Assembly (NCBI GenBank): GCA_963700735.1
Contig: CAVOYR010000006.1
Coordinates: forward strand, 1-64,000
Length of the DNA: 64,000 nt
Reading direction: 5' to 3'
Source of the DNA: Anderseniella sp963700735
GTDB lineage: Bacteria; Pseudomonadota; Alphaproteobacteria; Rhizobiales; Aestuariivirgaceae
Position numbers and translations under genes: made by a program. The number at the start of each line of letters is the position of its first letter. The stretch's first letter is position 1. A model generated the notes under the pieces. The model saw only the letters and a program-made list of their open reading frames with translations, did not search any database and was not told where the DNA came from. This document shows, in pieces, positions 16,368 through 24,657 of this stretch.

Positions 16368-17298
16368 CTAATGTCGTCGATTAGATACCCTGGTCGGCTT
16401 TTTGCCCTCCTTGGAAGGTGGCCGCCTGTTCTGCCTATACTGATGAGCATAGTTCCTTAGGGTAAACGCAAAGACGTTAAACTGCTCTCCCGGTTTGGGA
16501 CGAAGGTGTGGGTGAGCCGTTGTCAGCTGTTCCGCGGCTTCCTCACGATCTGCGATGAACTGGAGCGTCTCGGGAAAGGAGAACGTGTCTTTTCTGAACT
16601 TCTTCACCCAAACATCCAGCGCACTCTCAGTGACTTCGTAGGCCTCACAGATAGTTGTGATGGGATCGCGATCCCCCGTAAGCCCCTTTTTACTCGCCTT
16701 CAGATACGCAACCGCAAAACGCTGGGCTTCTTTCGCAAGTGCATTGTCTCCCGGCCTCGTCTGTCCTTCGTTGAGGATCTTGAGACTTGCAGGAGGGCTT
16801 CGAGTAAGGGTTCCCTCCAATGCTTGCATGGCCTGCTCAAGCACCGCGTCAGGAACTAACACACAAGGCACCGCACGGTTCTGATCGGCTTGTGCTACAC
16901 CAAACTCTACATTTGCCCGGCGCAGACAGGTTGCTACTGCCAACCAGTGTCGCTGAGCGGCTTCCCGATAGCCTTTGTCGCCTCGCTTTAGGTAAAACAA
17001 AGTATCGTTTGCCTTTTGAAACGCACGAAACGCCTTTGGCTCATCTGATGGCAGTGAAGGCAAAATTCTTGTTCTGAGTTCGCGGTTCAGCGCTTCTAAT
17101 TCAGCATCCAACTCCTTCCAGCTCATATCGGCATAAAGGAAGTCGGCCACCTTGCTGAACGACGAGAACACGAGCTGTTTCAGCGCCTCAGATTTTTCGT
17201 GCTGCCCTTCGGCGATATACATGTCGTACTCATGCTTTAGCAAAGAGAGGTCTGCCTGAAGCCTACGAATTGCTCGATCAAAGTCTTCGTCTTTCAAC
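16368..17298 (-). CDS. Hypothetical protein with internal HTH, next to the integrase
   Basis: No family recognised. The product (about 309 residues from TTG 17298) has a helical N-terminal half (FDRAIRRLQADLSLLKHEYD), a probable helix-turn-helix at TTICEAYEVTESALDVWVKK and a basic tail (QNRRPPSKEGKKPTRVS). The frame stays open to ATG 17387, which would overlap the integrase by 70 bases. TTG 17298 is preferred because GGAGG sits 5 bases before it, 20 bases past the integrase stop. It may be an element regulator or recombination helper; this is inference from position. Confidence 0.55.
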
Positions 17299-17317
17299 AA
17301 AGCCTCCGTGCAGCCAA

Positions 17318-18568
17318 TCAGGCTGATCTCGTTGGAAACCACACTACGTCGGCTTCGCTTGAAGTACTTGTCAGGCCCTTTGCCCAAGTTTCTAAGGCAC
17401 GCCGCCGCTCCGCCATGTAGGTCGCACGGTTGTAGACACCGGCAATGCCCCCTCTGTGTCCTGACACATGATTGACGATGGCTTCGATGATGTGTGGCGC
17501 AGCGATGCCCTGCTCATTCAGTCCGGTCACTAGACTGCGGCGAAGGTCGTGCATCGTCCAAGGCGGGAGGGGCTGACCGCCATCCTCAGCGATCTGGCGA
17601 TCAATCTGTCGCTTGAGCTTGGAGAAACCCGAGAACGGTGTCGCCCCCGTGGTGGTGAATACCAGCTCGCTACCCTCGAACCTCGGCAATGAAAGGATTA
17701 CCTTCACTGCCTCTGAGGCCAACGGGACCGTGTGAGGTCGGTGGTTCTTGGTCATCTCACCGGGGATCGACCACAGCGGGTTATCGCCATCGAGTTCCGA
17801 CAAGTCCTGCCAGCGCATCATGCTGGTCTCAAAACGCCTCTGGCCTGTCAGCATTAGCAACTGAACAAGGGCGCTGCCTGTGCCGCCGACAGCTCCTGCC
17901 GCGTTCCACACACGGTGCAGTTCATTGATGGCCAGCACCCTGTCGCGCGACTTCACAGAACCGTTGAGCCGTATCCGGTGCGTCGGCAGGTCGGAGATGA
18001 CATCGCGCTCAGCACACCAGTTAAAGAACTTGCGCAGATAGGCCAGCATAAGCCTTGCGGTGGCATGCTTGTCCTCTGCCTCGAGCTGATCGAGCAGAAC
18101 AATCATGTCGCCGCGCGAAATGCTTGAGATGGGCCTATCCCGCCACGCCTTCGTCCGCTCACCCCGTAAGGCAGCCTCATAAGCTTCAATCGTGCGAGGT
18201 CTTAGTCTGATCTTGGCATAGCGCTCAATGAACTGATTAGCCATGCCTCCAAAGGTCAGGCTGGCCGCATCCTCGGCAGCGAGGGCGGCTTGCCGTTTAC
18301 TCTCTCGTGGATCGCCTCCGGTCTTCGCTTCGATCTTGGCCACCTGGGCGGCCTCATGCGCTTCAGCCAGCCCAATGATGGGCCACTCGCCCAGTGTGAG
18401 GCGGGTTAGCTTGCCATGGACGCGTGCCATCACGATCCATGACTTGGTGCCGGAGTATGAAACCCGAAGCGCAAATCCAGGCATGTTGAGGTCGTAGTAC
18501 TCCACCTGCCCCTTAGCTGGGGGTGAGATTCGCTCGACCATTGCTGCTGTAAGGCGCTTCTTGGGCAT
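17318..18568 (-). CDS. Tyrosine recombinase (integrase) with N-terminal arm-binding domain
   Basis: A 416-residue phage/island integrase. Residues 1-85 form the DUF4102-like arm-binding domain (LTAAMVERISPPAKGQVEYY, FALRVSYSGTKSW), residues 100-195 the SAM-like core-binding domain, and the rest the catalytic domain. Catalytic residues are visible: Arg in LMLTGQRRFE, Lys-region HTVPLA, His-x-x-Arg in MHDLRRSL, His in NHVSGHRGG and Tyr in GVYNRATY. It is normal length and intact. It is transcribed away from the tRNA-Lys fragment at 18732-18777, the usual layout of an integrase at its own attachment site. Confidence 0.93.
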   Translation of the reverse strand: MPKKRLTAAMVERISPPAKGQVEYYDLNMPGFALRVSYSGTKSWIVMARVHGKLTRLTLGEWPIIGLAEAHEAAQVAKIEAKTGGDPRESKRQAALAAEDAASLTFGGMANQFIERYAKIRLRPRTIEAYEAALRGERTKAWRDRPISSISRGDMIVLLDQLEAEDKHATARLMLAYLRKFFNWCAERDVISDLPTHRIRLNGSVKSRDRVLAINELHRVWNAAGAVGGTGSALVQLLMLTGQRRFETSMMRWQDLSELDGDNPLWSIPGEMTKNHRPHTVPLASEAVKVILSLPRFEGSELVFTTTGATPFSGFSKLKRQIDRQIAEDGGQPLPPWTMHDLRRSLVTGLNEQGIAAPHIIEAIVNHVSGHRGGIAGVYNRATYMAERRRALETWAKGLTSTSSEADVVWFPTRSA

Positions 18569-18731
18569 GCCAACTCTCTAAGGTAACATTGAGGTTACAC
18601 TCTTGGGTGATATAGAGAGTTATATACAGGGACGATGCGTGAGCCGCAAACCACTAGAAATGCATATCATCAAATATTTACATAGGGCTTTCGGTAATTC
18701 ATCGTTATGCAGGGGTAGGCTTATTTCTCTT

Positions 18732-18777
18732 ACTCTTAATCAGACGGTCCAAGGTTCGAATCCTTGTGCGCCCACCA
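18732..18777 (+). tRNA. 3' fragment of tRNA-Lys(CTT): island attachment site
   Basis: The 46 bases run from the anticodon loop (CTCTTAAT, anticodon CTT) through the variable region and the T-arm (CAAGGTTCGAATCCTTG) to the acceptor strand TGCGCCC and ACCA. The matching 5' half (an acceptor strand GGGCGCA and D-arm) is missing upstream, so this is not a functional tRNA. It is the duplicated 3' end that remains at the distal end of an island inserted into tRNA-Lys. Bases 18569-18731 between it and the integrase hold only the integrase promoter region. Confidence 0.8.
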
Positions 18778-18842
18778 ATCATTTCAATGACATAAGCGAA
18801 CTGATCGCTCTCCTCAGGGGCTCGCGGGTCCGTGGGGACCCT

Positions 18843-19268
18843 TCACAGCGCCGTGCGGTTCACCAGCTTGAAGGCCAGCATGCCGGTGAGCATGCTCGCG
18901 ATGAACACCCACACAGGCCAGCCACCCAGCAGCGTCGCCGCCAGTGCCGGACCAGGGCACAAGCCCACCAGCCCCCAGCCAAGCCCGAAGATTGCTGAAC
19001 CGGCGATCAGCCGCGTGTCCACCGCAGGTGACGGTGGGCCGGGCAGGGGATCTCCGCTCAGGCTTTTCGAGCGGCGCGACGTGATCAACCAGGCGAGGCC
19101 CATGACCAGCGTTGCCCCGCCCATGACGAAGGCCAGTGTCGGATCCCACCGGCCGCCGAACAAGTCAAGGAAACCAAGTACGCGAGCAGGGTTGATCATG
19201 TCCGACAGGGTGAGGCCGGCGCCGAACACCAGGCCTGACACGAGTGCGATTGTTTTGCGCATATGCAT
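18843..19268 (-). CDS. YeeE/YedE-type sulfur transporter subunit (DUF6691, PmpB-like)
   Basis: A 141-residue membrane protein with four helices and the family motifs GLVFGAGLTLSDMINPARVL, GFLDLFGGRWDPTLAFVMGG and GWGLVGLCPGPAL. This is one half of a split YeeE/YedE transporter; with the upstream gene it makes a full channel for thiosulfate or another sulfur compound. The conserved Cys in GLCPGPAL is the likely sulfur relay residue. It follows the partner gene by 4 bases on the same strand. A second Met at 19262 is an equally good start. It begins the GC-rich core chromosome right of the island. Confidence 0.85.
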   Translation of the reverse strand: MHMRKTIALVSGLVFGAGLTLSDMINPARVLGFLDLFGGRWDPTLAFVMGGATLVMGLAWLITSRRSKSLSGDPLPGPPSPAVDTRLIAGSAIFGLGWGLVGLCPGPALAATLLGGWPVWVFIASMLTGMLAFKLVNRTAL

Positions 19269-19272
19269 GACT

Positions 19273-19701
19273 TTAACCGGTGACTGCGCGCGTCAGCGCG
19301 ACCGTGGCGATGGCAACTGCCATGAATGTGAGGGTGGCGAGGATCGAGCGCTTCGACAGCCGCGACATGCCGCACACGCCGTGTCCGCTGGTGCAGCCGG
19401 AGCCGAGCCGTGATCCGAACCCGACCAGCAATCCACCGGCCACCAGCAGCGGTACGGTTTGGGTGATCTCGATGTCGGGCATCTCGACCGTCAGGGCATA
19501 GATCAGCGGGGCGACGAGCAGGCCTGCAATGAACAGCAGGTTTTCGCGCCACCAGTCGGGCAACTTGCTGGTCACGAGGCCGCCCACGATGCCGCTGATG
19601 CCGGCGATGCGGCCCGAGCCGATGAGGAAGATCGCGGCCGAAAGCCCGATCAGCGCGCCACCGGCCAGCCCGGCCAGGGCGTCTGCGAGGTCAAAATTCA
19701 T
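19273..19701 (-). CDS. YeeE/YedE-type sulfur transporter subunit (PmpA-like)
   Basis: A 142-residue membrane protein with four helices. Its motif SRLGSGCTSGHGVCGMSRLS is the diagnostic YeeE/YedE sequence, carrying the conserved Cys residues that pass sulfur species through the pore. It is the first gene of a two-gene operon with the DUF6691 subunit. GGAG lies just before the ATG. The intergenic space to the divergent photolyase gene contains an AT-rich imperfect palindrome (TATTTCAATTTCTGAATATG near 19731) that could bind an ArsR-type sulfide regulator, but no regulator gene is adjacent. Confidence 0.87.
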   Translation of the reverse strand: MNFDLADALAGLAGGALIGLSAAIFLIGSGRIAGISGIVGGLVTSKLPDWWRENLLFIAGLLVAPLIYALTVEMPDIEITQTVPLLVAGGLLVGFGSRLGSGCTSGHGVCGMSRLSKRSILATLTFMAVAIATVALTRAVTG

Positions 19702-19837
19702 TGAGGAAACTCCGTGCAGGATCGTGCATGTATTTCAATTTCTGAATATGTTGGCGGGGTGCAAGATTATCAAGAGCAACACGCACTATTGTAACGTGAA
19801 TTGTTGAATCAGGCTGCCAACCTGCGTTAGTTCCATC

Positions 19838-21385
19838 ATGGCCCTTGTTCTCATTCTTGGCGATCAGCTTTCACCCCGTCTGTCTTCGCTGGCGGCGTCT
19901 GACCGGTCCTGTGACGTGGTGCTGATGGCGGAGGTTATGGACGAAGCGAACTACGTCCGCCACCACCGCAAGAAGCTGGCCTTCGTGTTCTCCGCGATGA
20001 GGCACTTTGCCGGAGAATTGCGAGCCGCGGGCTGGACAGTCGACTATGTACAGCTCGACGATGATGGCAATTCTGGTTCGCTGAAAGGCGAGGTGGCGCG
20101 GGCGCTGCAGCGCCACGGCCAGTCATCGGTGCGCCTGACGGAAGCCGGTGAGCACCGGCTCAAGAGCGAAATCGACGGCTGGAGCGAGGCGCTGGGGGTG
20201 CCGGTCGAGGTGATGGAGGATGAGCGCTTAATCTGTTCCCACGCCCGCTTCCGCCGCTGGGCCAGCGACCGCAAGAGCCTGCGCATGGAGCATTTCTACC
20301 GCGAGATGCGCCGCGACACCGGGTTGCTGGTCAACAGCGACGGGGAACCCGAGGGCGGGCAGTGGAACTATGACCACGACAACCGCAAGCCAGCGGGCCA
20401 GGACATGTTCATGCCGAAACTGCCAGCATTCGAGCCGGACGGGACCACGCGCGCCGTCATGGCGATGGTGGAGGCCCGCTTTGCAGACAATTTCGGCGAC
20501 CTCGAGCCGTTCGGCATGGCGGTCACGCGGGCCGATGCCGAGGTTGCGCGCGATCATTTCATCGAGAACGCCCTGGCGCGGTTCGGCGATTTCCAGGATG
20601 CCATGCTGGAAGGCGAGGACTATCTCTATCACTCGGTGTTGTCGCCCTACATCAACATTGGTCTGCTCGACCCGCTGGATGTCTGCCGCCGGGCCGTCAA
20701 GGCGTATGGCGATGGCAAGGCGCCGCTCAATGCGGTGGAGGGGTTCGTGCGGCAGATCATCGGCTGGCGCGAGTATGTGCGCGGCATCTACTGGCTGCAC
20801 ATGCCGGACTATGCGCAGCGCAACTTCCTCGGGGCCACGCGGCCGCTGCCTGCGTTCTACTGGACCGGCGAGACGGACATGGCGTGCCTGGCCTCTGCGA
20901 TCGGCCAGACGAAGCGGCTGGCTTACGCACATCATATCCAGCGGCTGATGGTGACCGGCAACTTCGCCATGCTGGCCGGGTGCAGCCCGCAGGCCGTGCA
21001 CGAGTGGTACCTGATCGTCTATGCCGATGCCTACGAGTGGGTCGAATTGCCCAATACCCTCGGCATGAGCCAGTTTGGCGACGGCGGGTTGATGTCCACG
21101 AAGCCCTATGCGGCCAGCGGCAACTACATCAACAAGATGTCGGATCACTGCGCGAACTGCCGTTACTCGGTCAAGGAGAAGACCAGCGCGAACGCCTGCC
21201 CGTTCAATTCGCTGTACTGGGATTTCCTGGATCGCAACCGGTCAAGGCTCGAGGGCAATCCGCGCATGGGCCAGATGTATGCGACGTGGGACCGTATGGG
21301 CGATGACAGCAAGGCCGCATACCGGCAGCGCGCGGAAGATGTGCTCGAAGCGATCAAATGGGATGATGGGTCGTGGACAGGCTGA
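19838..21385 (+). CDS. phrB: Iron-sulfur bacterial cryptochrome / (6-4) photolyase (PhrB/CryB family)
   Basis: A 515-residue protein matching Agrobacterium PhrB over its full length. An N-terminal Rossmann domain (LVLILGDQLSPRLSSLAASD) is followed by the FAD-binding helical domain (YINIGLLDPLDVCRRAVKAY, WREYVRGIYWLHMPDYAQRN). The four cluster ligands fall at Cys350 (TDMACLAS), Cys438 and Cys441 (CANCRYS) and Cys454 (ANACPF), the same numbers as in PhrB, so a 4Fe-4S cluster is expected. The family repairs (6-4) photoproducts with blue light and may also signal. Start is the first ATG. A DUF2256 gene lies convergent right after it, as in other genomes. Confidence 0.93.
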   Translation: MALVLILGDQLSPRLSSLAASDRSCDVVLMAEVMDEANYVRHHRKKLAFVFSAMRHFAGELRAAGWTVDYVQLDDDGNSGSLKGEVARALQRHGQSSVRLTEAGEHRLKSEIDGWSEALGVPVEVMEDERLICSHARFRRWASDRKSLRMEHFYREMRRDTGLLVNSDGEPEGGQWNYDHDNRKPAGQDMFMPKLPAFEPDGTTRAVMAMVEARFADNFGDLEPFGMAVTRADAEVARDHFIENALARFGDFQDAMLEGEDYLYHSVLSPYINIGLLDPLDVCRRAVKAYGDGKAPLNAVEGFVRQIIGWREYVRGIYWLHMPDYAQRNFLGATRPLPAFYWTGETDMACLASAIGQTKRLAYAHHIQRLMVTGNFAMLAGCSPQAVHEWYLIVYADAYEWVELPNTLGMSQFGDGGLMSTKPYAASGNYINKMSDHCANCRYSVKEKTSANACPFNSLYWDFLDRNRSRLEGNPRMGQMYATWDRMGDDSKAAYRQRAEDVLEAIKWDDGSWTG

Positions 21386-21386
21386 C

Positions 21387-21542
21387 TTACACCGGTGGCC
21401 TGGTGCGGGCTTCCTTGCGGCACCGGTCGGAGCAGTACTTCACCTCGTCCCACACCTTCTCCCACTTCTTCCGCCAGGCGAAGGGACGTCCGCAGGCCTC
21501 ACAGGTCTTTTGCGGCAGGTCGGACTTGCGGCGCATCTTCAT
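21387..21542 (-). CDS. DUF2256 small zinc protein
   Basis: A 51-residue protein, KSDLPQKTCEACGRPFAWRK followed by YCSDRCRKEARTRPP. Four Cys in two pairs (CEAC and CSDRC) are the expected zinc ligands of DUF2256. The family is encoded next to cryptochrome/photolyase genes in many bacteria, and here it faces the iron-sulfur photolyase with one base between the stop codons. Met21542 and Met21536 are both possible starts; the ribosome site is weak. Function unknown; a role in cofactor insertion or DNA-repair regulation is guesswork. Confidence 0.75.
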   Translation of the reverse strand: MKMRRKSDLPQKTCEACGRPFAWRKKWEKVWDEVKYCSDRCRKEARTRPPV

Positions 21543-21571
21543 GGGGCGTGTGCTCGGATATGCTGGCCGCG

Positions 21572-21964
21572 CTACTGGACGATGATGGTCTTGTACTGCT
21601 TGTCGGCGCCCTCGAGCTTGTCCAGGGCGAGTTGCATCCGGCCGAAAAACCAGTCCTCGCCCGCATAGCCGCTGAACCGGTCGATTTCCACGCCGTTGTC
21701 CATCAGCACGAACGTGGGCGTGCCGGCAATCGGCAGCAGCGGCTTGATGTCGGCCGGTGTGGGCGTACCCAGCCGGTAAATGCGCAGCGGTGCCCGATCC
21801 GCGCCGGGCAGGCGCACATAGCCCGCCGGGCCTATTTCCCTGTGCCACTTTGCGCACCACTGGCAGCCCTTGAGGTCGAACATGACAAGTTCGGCCGCGC
21901 GCGCTGCCGGCATGCTGGCGGCGAGTGCAAGAAACATCAGGGCTGCAAGAACGACTCTCATCAT
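21572..21964 (-). CDS. Periplasmic thioredoxin-fold protein, SoxS-like
   Basis: A 130-residue protein with a signal peptide (VLAALMFLALAASMPAARA) and a short thioredoxin-like domain with the redox motif FDLKGCQWCAKWHREIGPAG and a cis-proline strand PIAGTPTFVLMDNG. This motif arrangement resembles SoxS/SoxW-type periplasmic reductants of sulfur oxidation clusters. A YeeE/YedE sulfur transporter lies 2 kb away, which fits sulfur redox chemistry but does not prove it. Met21964 or 21961 starts the signal peptide. Transcribed on the minus strand, upstream of the DUF2256 gene with 29 bases between. Confidence 0.75.
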   Translation of the reverse strand: MMRVVLAALMFLALAASMPAARAAELVMFDLKGCQWCAKWHREIGPAGYVRLPGADRAPLRIYRLGTPTPADIKPLLPIAGTPTFVLMDNGVEIDRFSGYAGEDWFFGRMQLALDKLEGADKQYKTIIVQ

Positions 21965-22021
21965 GGTGGCCTCTTATAACGCCAAACCTGGCCACAAGGC
22001 GATCAAGCTTTTGTCACCGGA

Positions 22022-23146
22022 TCAGCGCCTGATACGGCGCTTGTACTGCATCACGCGTTGCCAGGAGCGATACAGCCCTGCAAACGACAACTCGCCCGAC
22101 TTGACGCCCTGATCGATGGCCCGCACGGCGAAATCGGCATTCGACGGGGCAGATGCCAGAACGTTGCCGACCAGTACCATGTCGTTGCCGGCCTTCAATG
22201 CCAGCACGATGGCCTGCTCCAGCGTGCGGCGAGAGGTGATGGCGCGCATCTGCAGGTCGTCGGTGATGACGACGCCGTCAAAGCCCATCTCATCGCGCAG
22301 GTGCGTGTTAATGGCGACGGGCGACAGCGATGCCGGCAGGTCCTGTTCCTCGCCCCACTTCTGGTGGAACAGGTGCGAGGTCATCACCATGCCATGGAAG
22401 CCCGAGCGGAACAGCCGCCGGTACGGTTCTATCTCGACCGGTTTCCACTGCTTCGTGACGTCAACAAACTTCAGGTGGCTGTCGCCGCTTGACGACCCGT
22501 GACCGGGCCAGTGTTTCAGCGCAGTGCCGATGCCGCGCGCGTCATGGGCCTCGATAAACTGGCGGGCATAGCGGGCAACATGCAGCGGGTGTGTGCCGTA
22601 GGATCGGCGCTTGCTGGCGATGACCGGGTTTGCCGGGTTCAGGGCCAGGTCCACGACAGGGCCGAAGTTGGTGTTGATGCCGGCCGCCGCGAGTTCGGTG
22701 GTCATCTCGTCATAGCGCTTGCGAGCCTGCTCCAGGTTGAAGCGCTGCTGCATGCGAAAATGGCCCGGCGTGTAGGTGAAGCCCTTGCGCCGGTTGAGGC
22801 GTTCGACGGAGCCACCTTCCTCGTCAACGGCAATGACCGGCGTGGGGCCGATGTTCGCTTCGCGCAAATACCGGGTGAGGGCGGCGAGCTGCTTCGGGTT
22901 GGTGATGTTCTTGTGGAACAGGATGACGCCGCCAATCTCGCTGCGCTCCAGTGCCTTGCGAACCTGGCGCACGCTGGCGTCGCGCGGTGAAATGCCGGCG
23001 AACCCCTTGATCACCAACTGGCCGTACATCCGGCGCAAGCCCTCGTCGCGCGTGACGGGTCGCGCGCTGGCGGGTGACAGGTCTGTCATGCTGAGGGCCA
23101 GCACACTGGCAATGCAGCCGAGCGTGCAAAGGCGGTACCACGCCAT
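22022..23146 (-). CDS. Glycoside hydrolase family 3 beta-N-acetylhexosaminidase (NagZ-like), exported
   Basis: A 374-residue GH3 enzyme with an N-terminal hydrophobic export signal (LCTLGCIASVLALSMTDLS). Family motifs are intact: VIAVDEEGGSVERLNR, ALKHWPGHGSSSGDSHLKF (with the Asp-His pair that acts as general acid in NagZ) and DGVVITDDLQM (Asp nucleophile). Unlike cytosolic NagZ it carries an export signal, so it likely trims exported sugars or peptidoglycan fragments in the periplasm. The Cys in TLGCIAS could be a lipobox-like site. Start Met23146 is preferred over 23164; the frame precedes the signal either way. Confidence 0.85.
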   Translation of the reverse strand: MAWYRLCTLGCIASVLALSMTDLSPASARPVTRDEGLRRMYGQLVIKGFAGISPRDASVRQVRKALERSEIGGVILFHKNITNPKQLAALTRYLREANIGPTPVIAVDEEGGSVERLNRRKGFTYTPGHFRMQQRFNLEQARKRYDEMTTELAAAGINTNFGPVVDLALNPANPVIASKRRSYGTHPLHVARYARQFIEAHDARGIGTALKHWPGHGSSSGDSHLKFVDVTKQWKPVEIEPYRRLFRSGFHGMVMTSHLFHQKWGEEQDLPASLSPVAINTHLRDEMGFDGVVITDDLQMRAITSRRTLEQAIVLALKAGNDMVLVGNVLASAPSNADFAVRAIDQGVKSGELSFAGLYRSWQRVMQYKRRIRR

Positions 23147-23274
23147 CCATGATCCTTGCGCCAATCAGTTCAACCACAGCGGTAGCATTGCATGGCAACA
23201 GGAGTCCATGTTTGCCGGTCATTTTGCGTGCAATCCACTTGACGACCGGGTGCCGCTTGATCACCGTGCCGGCC

Positions 23275-24621
23275 ATGCGTCTGTACCATCCGTCAGCCTT
23301 CGATTTCACCACGCCGGTCACCAGTTACTGGGAGGCGACCGCCGGCGCGTTCGCACGTGATGTGCGCCCGCTGAACGGCGTTCACACGGCAGACGTGGCA
23401 GTAATCGGCGGCGGCTATGCGGGCCTGCACGCCAGCCTGCGGCTGGTGCGGGAATTCGGCCTGAAGGTGGTGGTGCTGGAGGCAGGGCACGTCGGCTGGG
23501 GTGCGTCGGGCCGTAATGGCGGGTTCTGCTGTCCGGGGTCGACCAAGCTGAGTTACGGCGAACTGATCAAGCGGTTTGGCCTTGATGAAACGCGCCGGTT
23601 CCACGGTGCCCAGCGGGGCGCGGTGGAGTTTGTGGGCGGCTTCCTGCAGGAGCATTCGATCGATGCGGACCGGACCGGGGAAGGCGAGCTGCAAGTGGCC
23701 CACAAGCCGTCCCGCGTCGAGGAAATGCAGCAAGACCAAAAGTTTATGCGTGAAACCTTTGGCGAAGAGTCAACCTTCCTGAGCGCCGGCGCGCTGGCCG
23801 AGCGTGGCTATGACAGCAAGGCGTTCCATGGCGGGGTGCTGACACCCGGCACGTTCGGCCTGCACCCGCTGAAGTACGTTCGAGGCCTTGCGCGCGTGGC
23901 GGTGGATGCCGGCGTCCAGCTTTGTCCCAACTCCGAGGTGACGGGTTGGGACATGAAGGATGGCAGGCACGTGCTGAAGACGGCCACGGGTCAGGTCAGC
24001 GCGGCCAAGGTGCTGGTCGCCACCAATGGCTATACCGACGAGACGTTGCCTGCCGCCGTTGGCGGGCGGTTGCTGCCGGTGCTGACGCGCATCATCGTCA
24101 CCCGCCCGTTGAGCGACAACGAGCTCAAGGCGCAAGGCTGGACCGGCACCGCTCCAACCTATGACTCGCGCCGCCTGCTGCACTATTTCCGCATGCTGCC
24201 GGGCAACCGGATGCTGTTTGGCGGGCGCGGCGGAACCGATGCATCACCGGCTGCCATGGACGCCATCATTCGCAGCCTGCGGGCGACCTTCGAGACGGTG
24301 TTTCCGAACTGGTCGCACGTGGACACCGACTATGCCTGGGGCGGGTTTGCCTGCCTTACGTCGTCACGGTTGCCGTTTGCCGGGCCGGTCGAGGGCATGG
24401 ACAATGTGTATGGCGCCTTCGGCTGGCATGGCAACGGGGTGGGCATGGCCAGCTACGCCGCCAACCGGCTGGCTGGTGTGATCGCAGGGGCCGAGCGGCA
24501 TGAGGACGCGCTGCCTGCTGCCATGCGCACGCTGCCGGGCCGGTTCATTCTACCGTCTTTCCGGGTGCAGTACCTGAAAGCGGCCTACATGGGATATGGT
24601 GCCGAGGACCGCTGGCGGTGA
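23275..24621 (+). CDS. FAD-dependent oxidoreductase (DAO / glycine-oxidase-like)
   Basis: A 448-residue flavoprotein of the DAO family. The Rossmann dinucleotide site VAVIGGGYAGLHASLRL starts about residue 45, with the second glycine-rich segment LEAGHVGWGASGRNGGF that contacts FAD. The fold continues through NGYTDETLP and the C-terminal motif YGAFGWHGNGVGMASYAANR. Relatives include gamma-glutamylputrescine oxidase and similar amine oxidases; the substrate here is not known. ATG 23275 is used because it is the first Met of the conserved N terminus; earlier codons run into the GH3 gene region. PPK2 follows after 36 bases. Confidence 0.85.
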   Translation: MRLYHPSAFDFTTPVTSYWEATAGAFARDVRPLNGVHTADVAVIGGGYAGLHASLRLVREFGLKVVVLEAGHVGWGASGRNGGFCCPGSTKLSYGELIKRFGLDETRRFHGAQRGAVEFVGGFLQEHSIDADRTGEGELQVAHKPSRVEEMQQDQKFMRETFGEESTFLSAGALAERGYDSKAFHGGVLTPGTFGLHPLKYVRGLARVAVDAGVQLCPNSEVTGWDMKDGRHVLKTATGQVSAAKVLVATNGYTDETLPAAVGGRLLPVLTRIIVTRPLSDNELKAQGWTGTAPTYDSRRLLHYFRMLPGNRMLFGGRGGTDASPAAMDAIIRSLRATFETVFPNWSHVDTDYAWGGFACLTSSRLPFAGPVEGMDNVYGAFGWHGNGVGMASYAANRLAGVIAGAERHEDALPAAMRTLPGRFILPSFRVQYLKAAYMGYGAEDRWR

Positions 24622-24657
24622 ATGCCGCACAGGCCAGACAATGACAAGGATGACGCC

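Noticed and set aside
18603..18998. Plus-strand open frame of 131 residues over the tRNA fragment and transporter end
   Set aside because: It covers the tRNA-Lys fragment and the antisense of the DUF6691 gene and has no domain.
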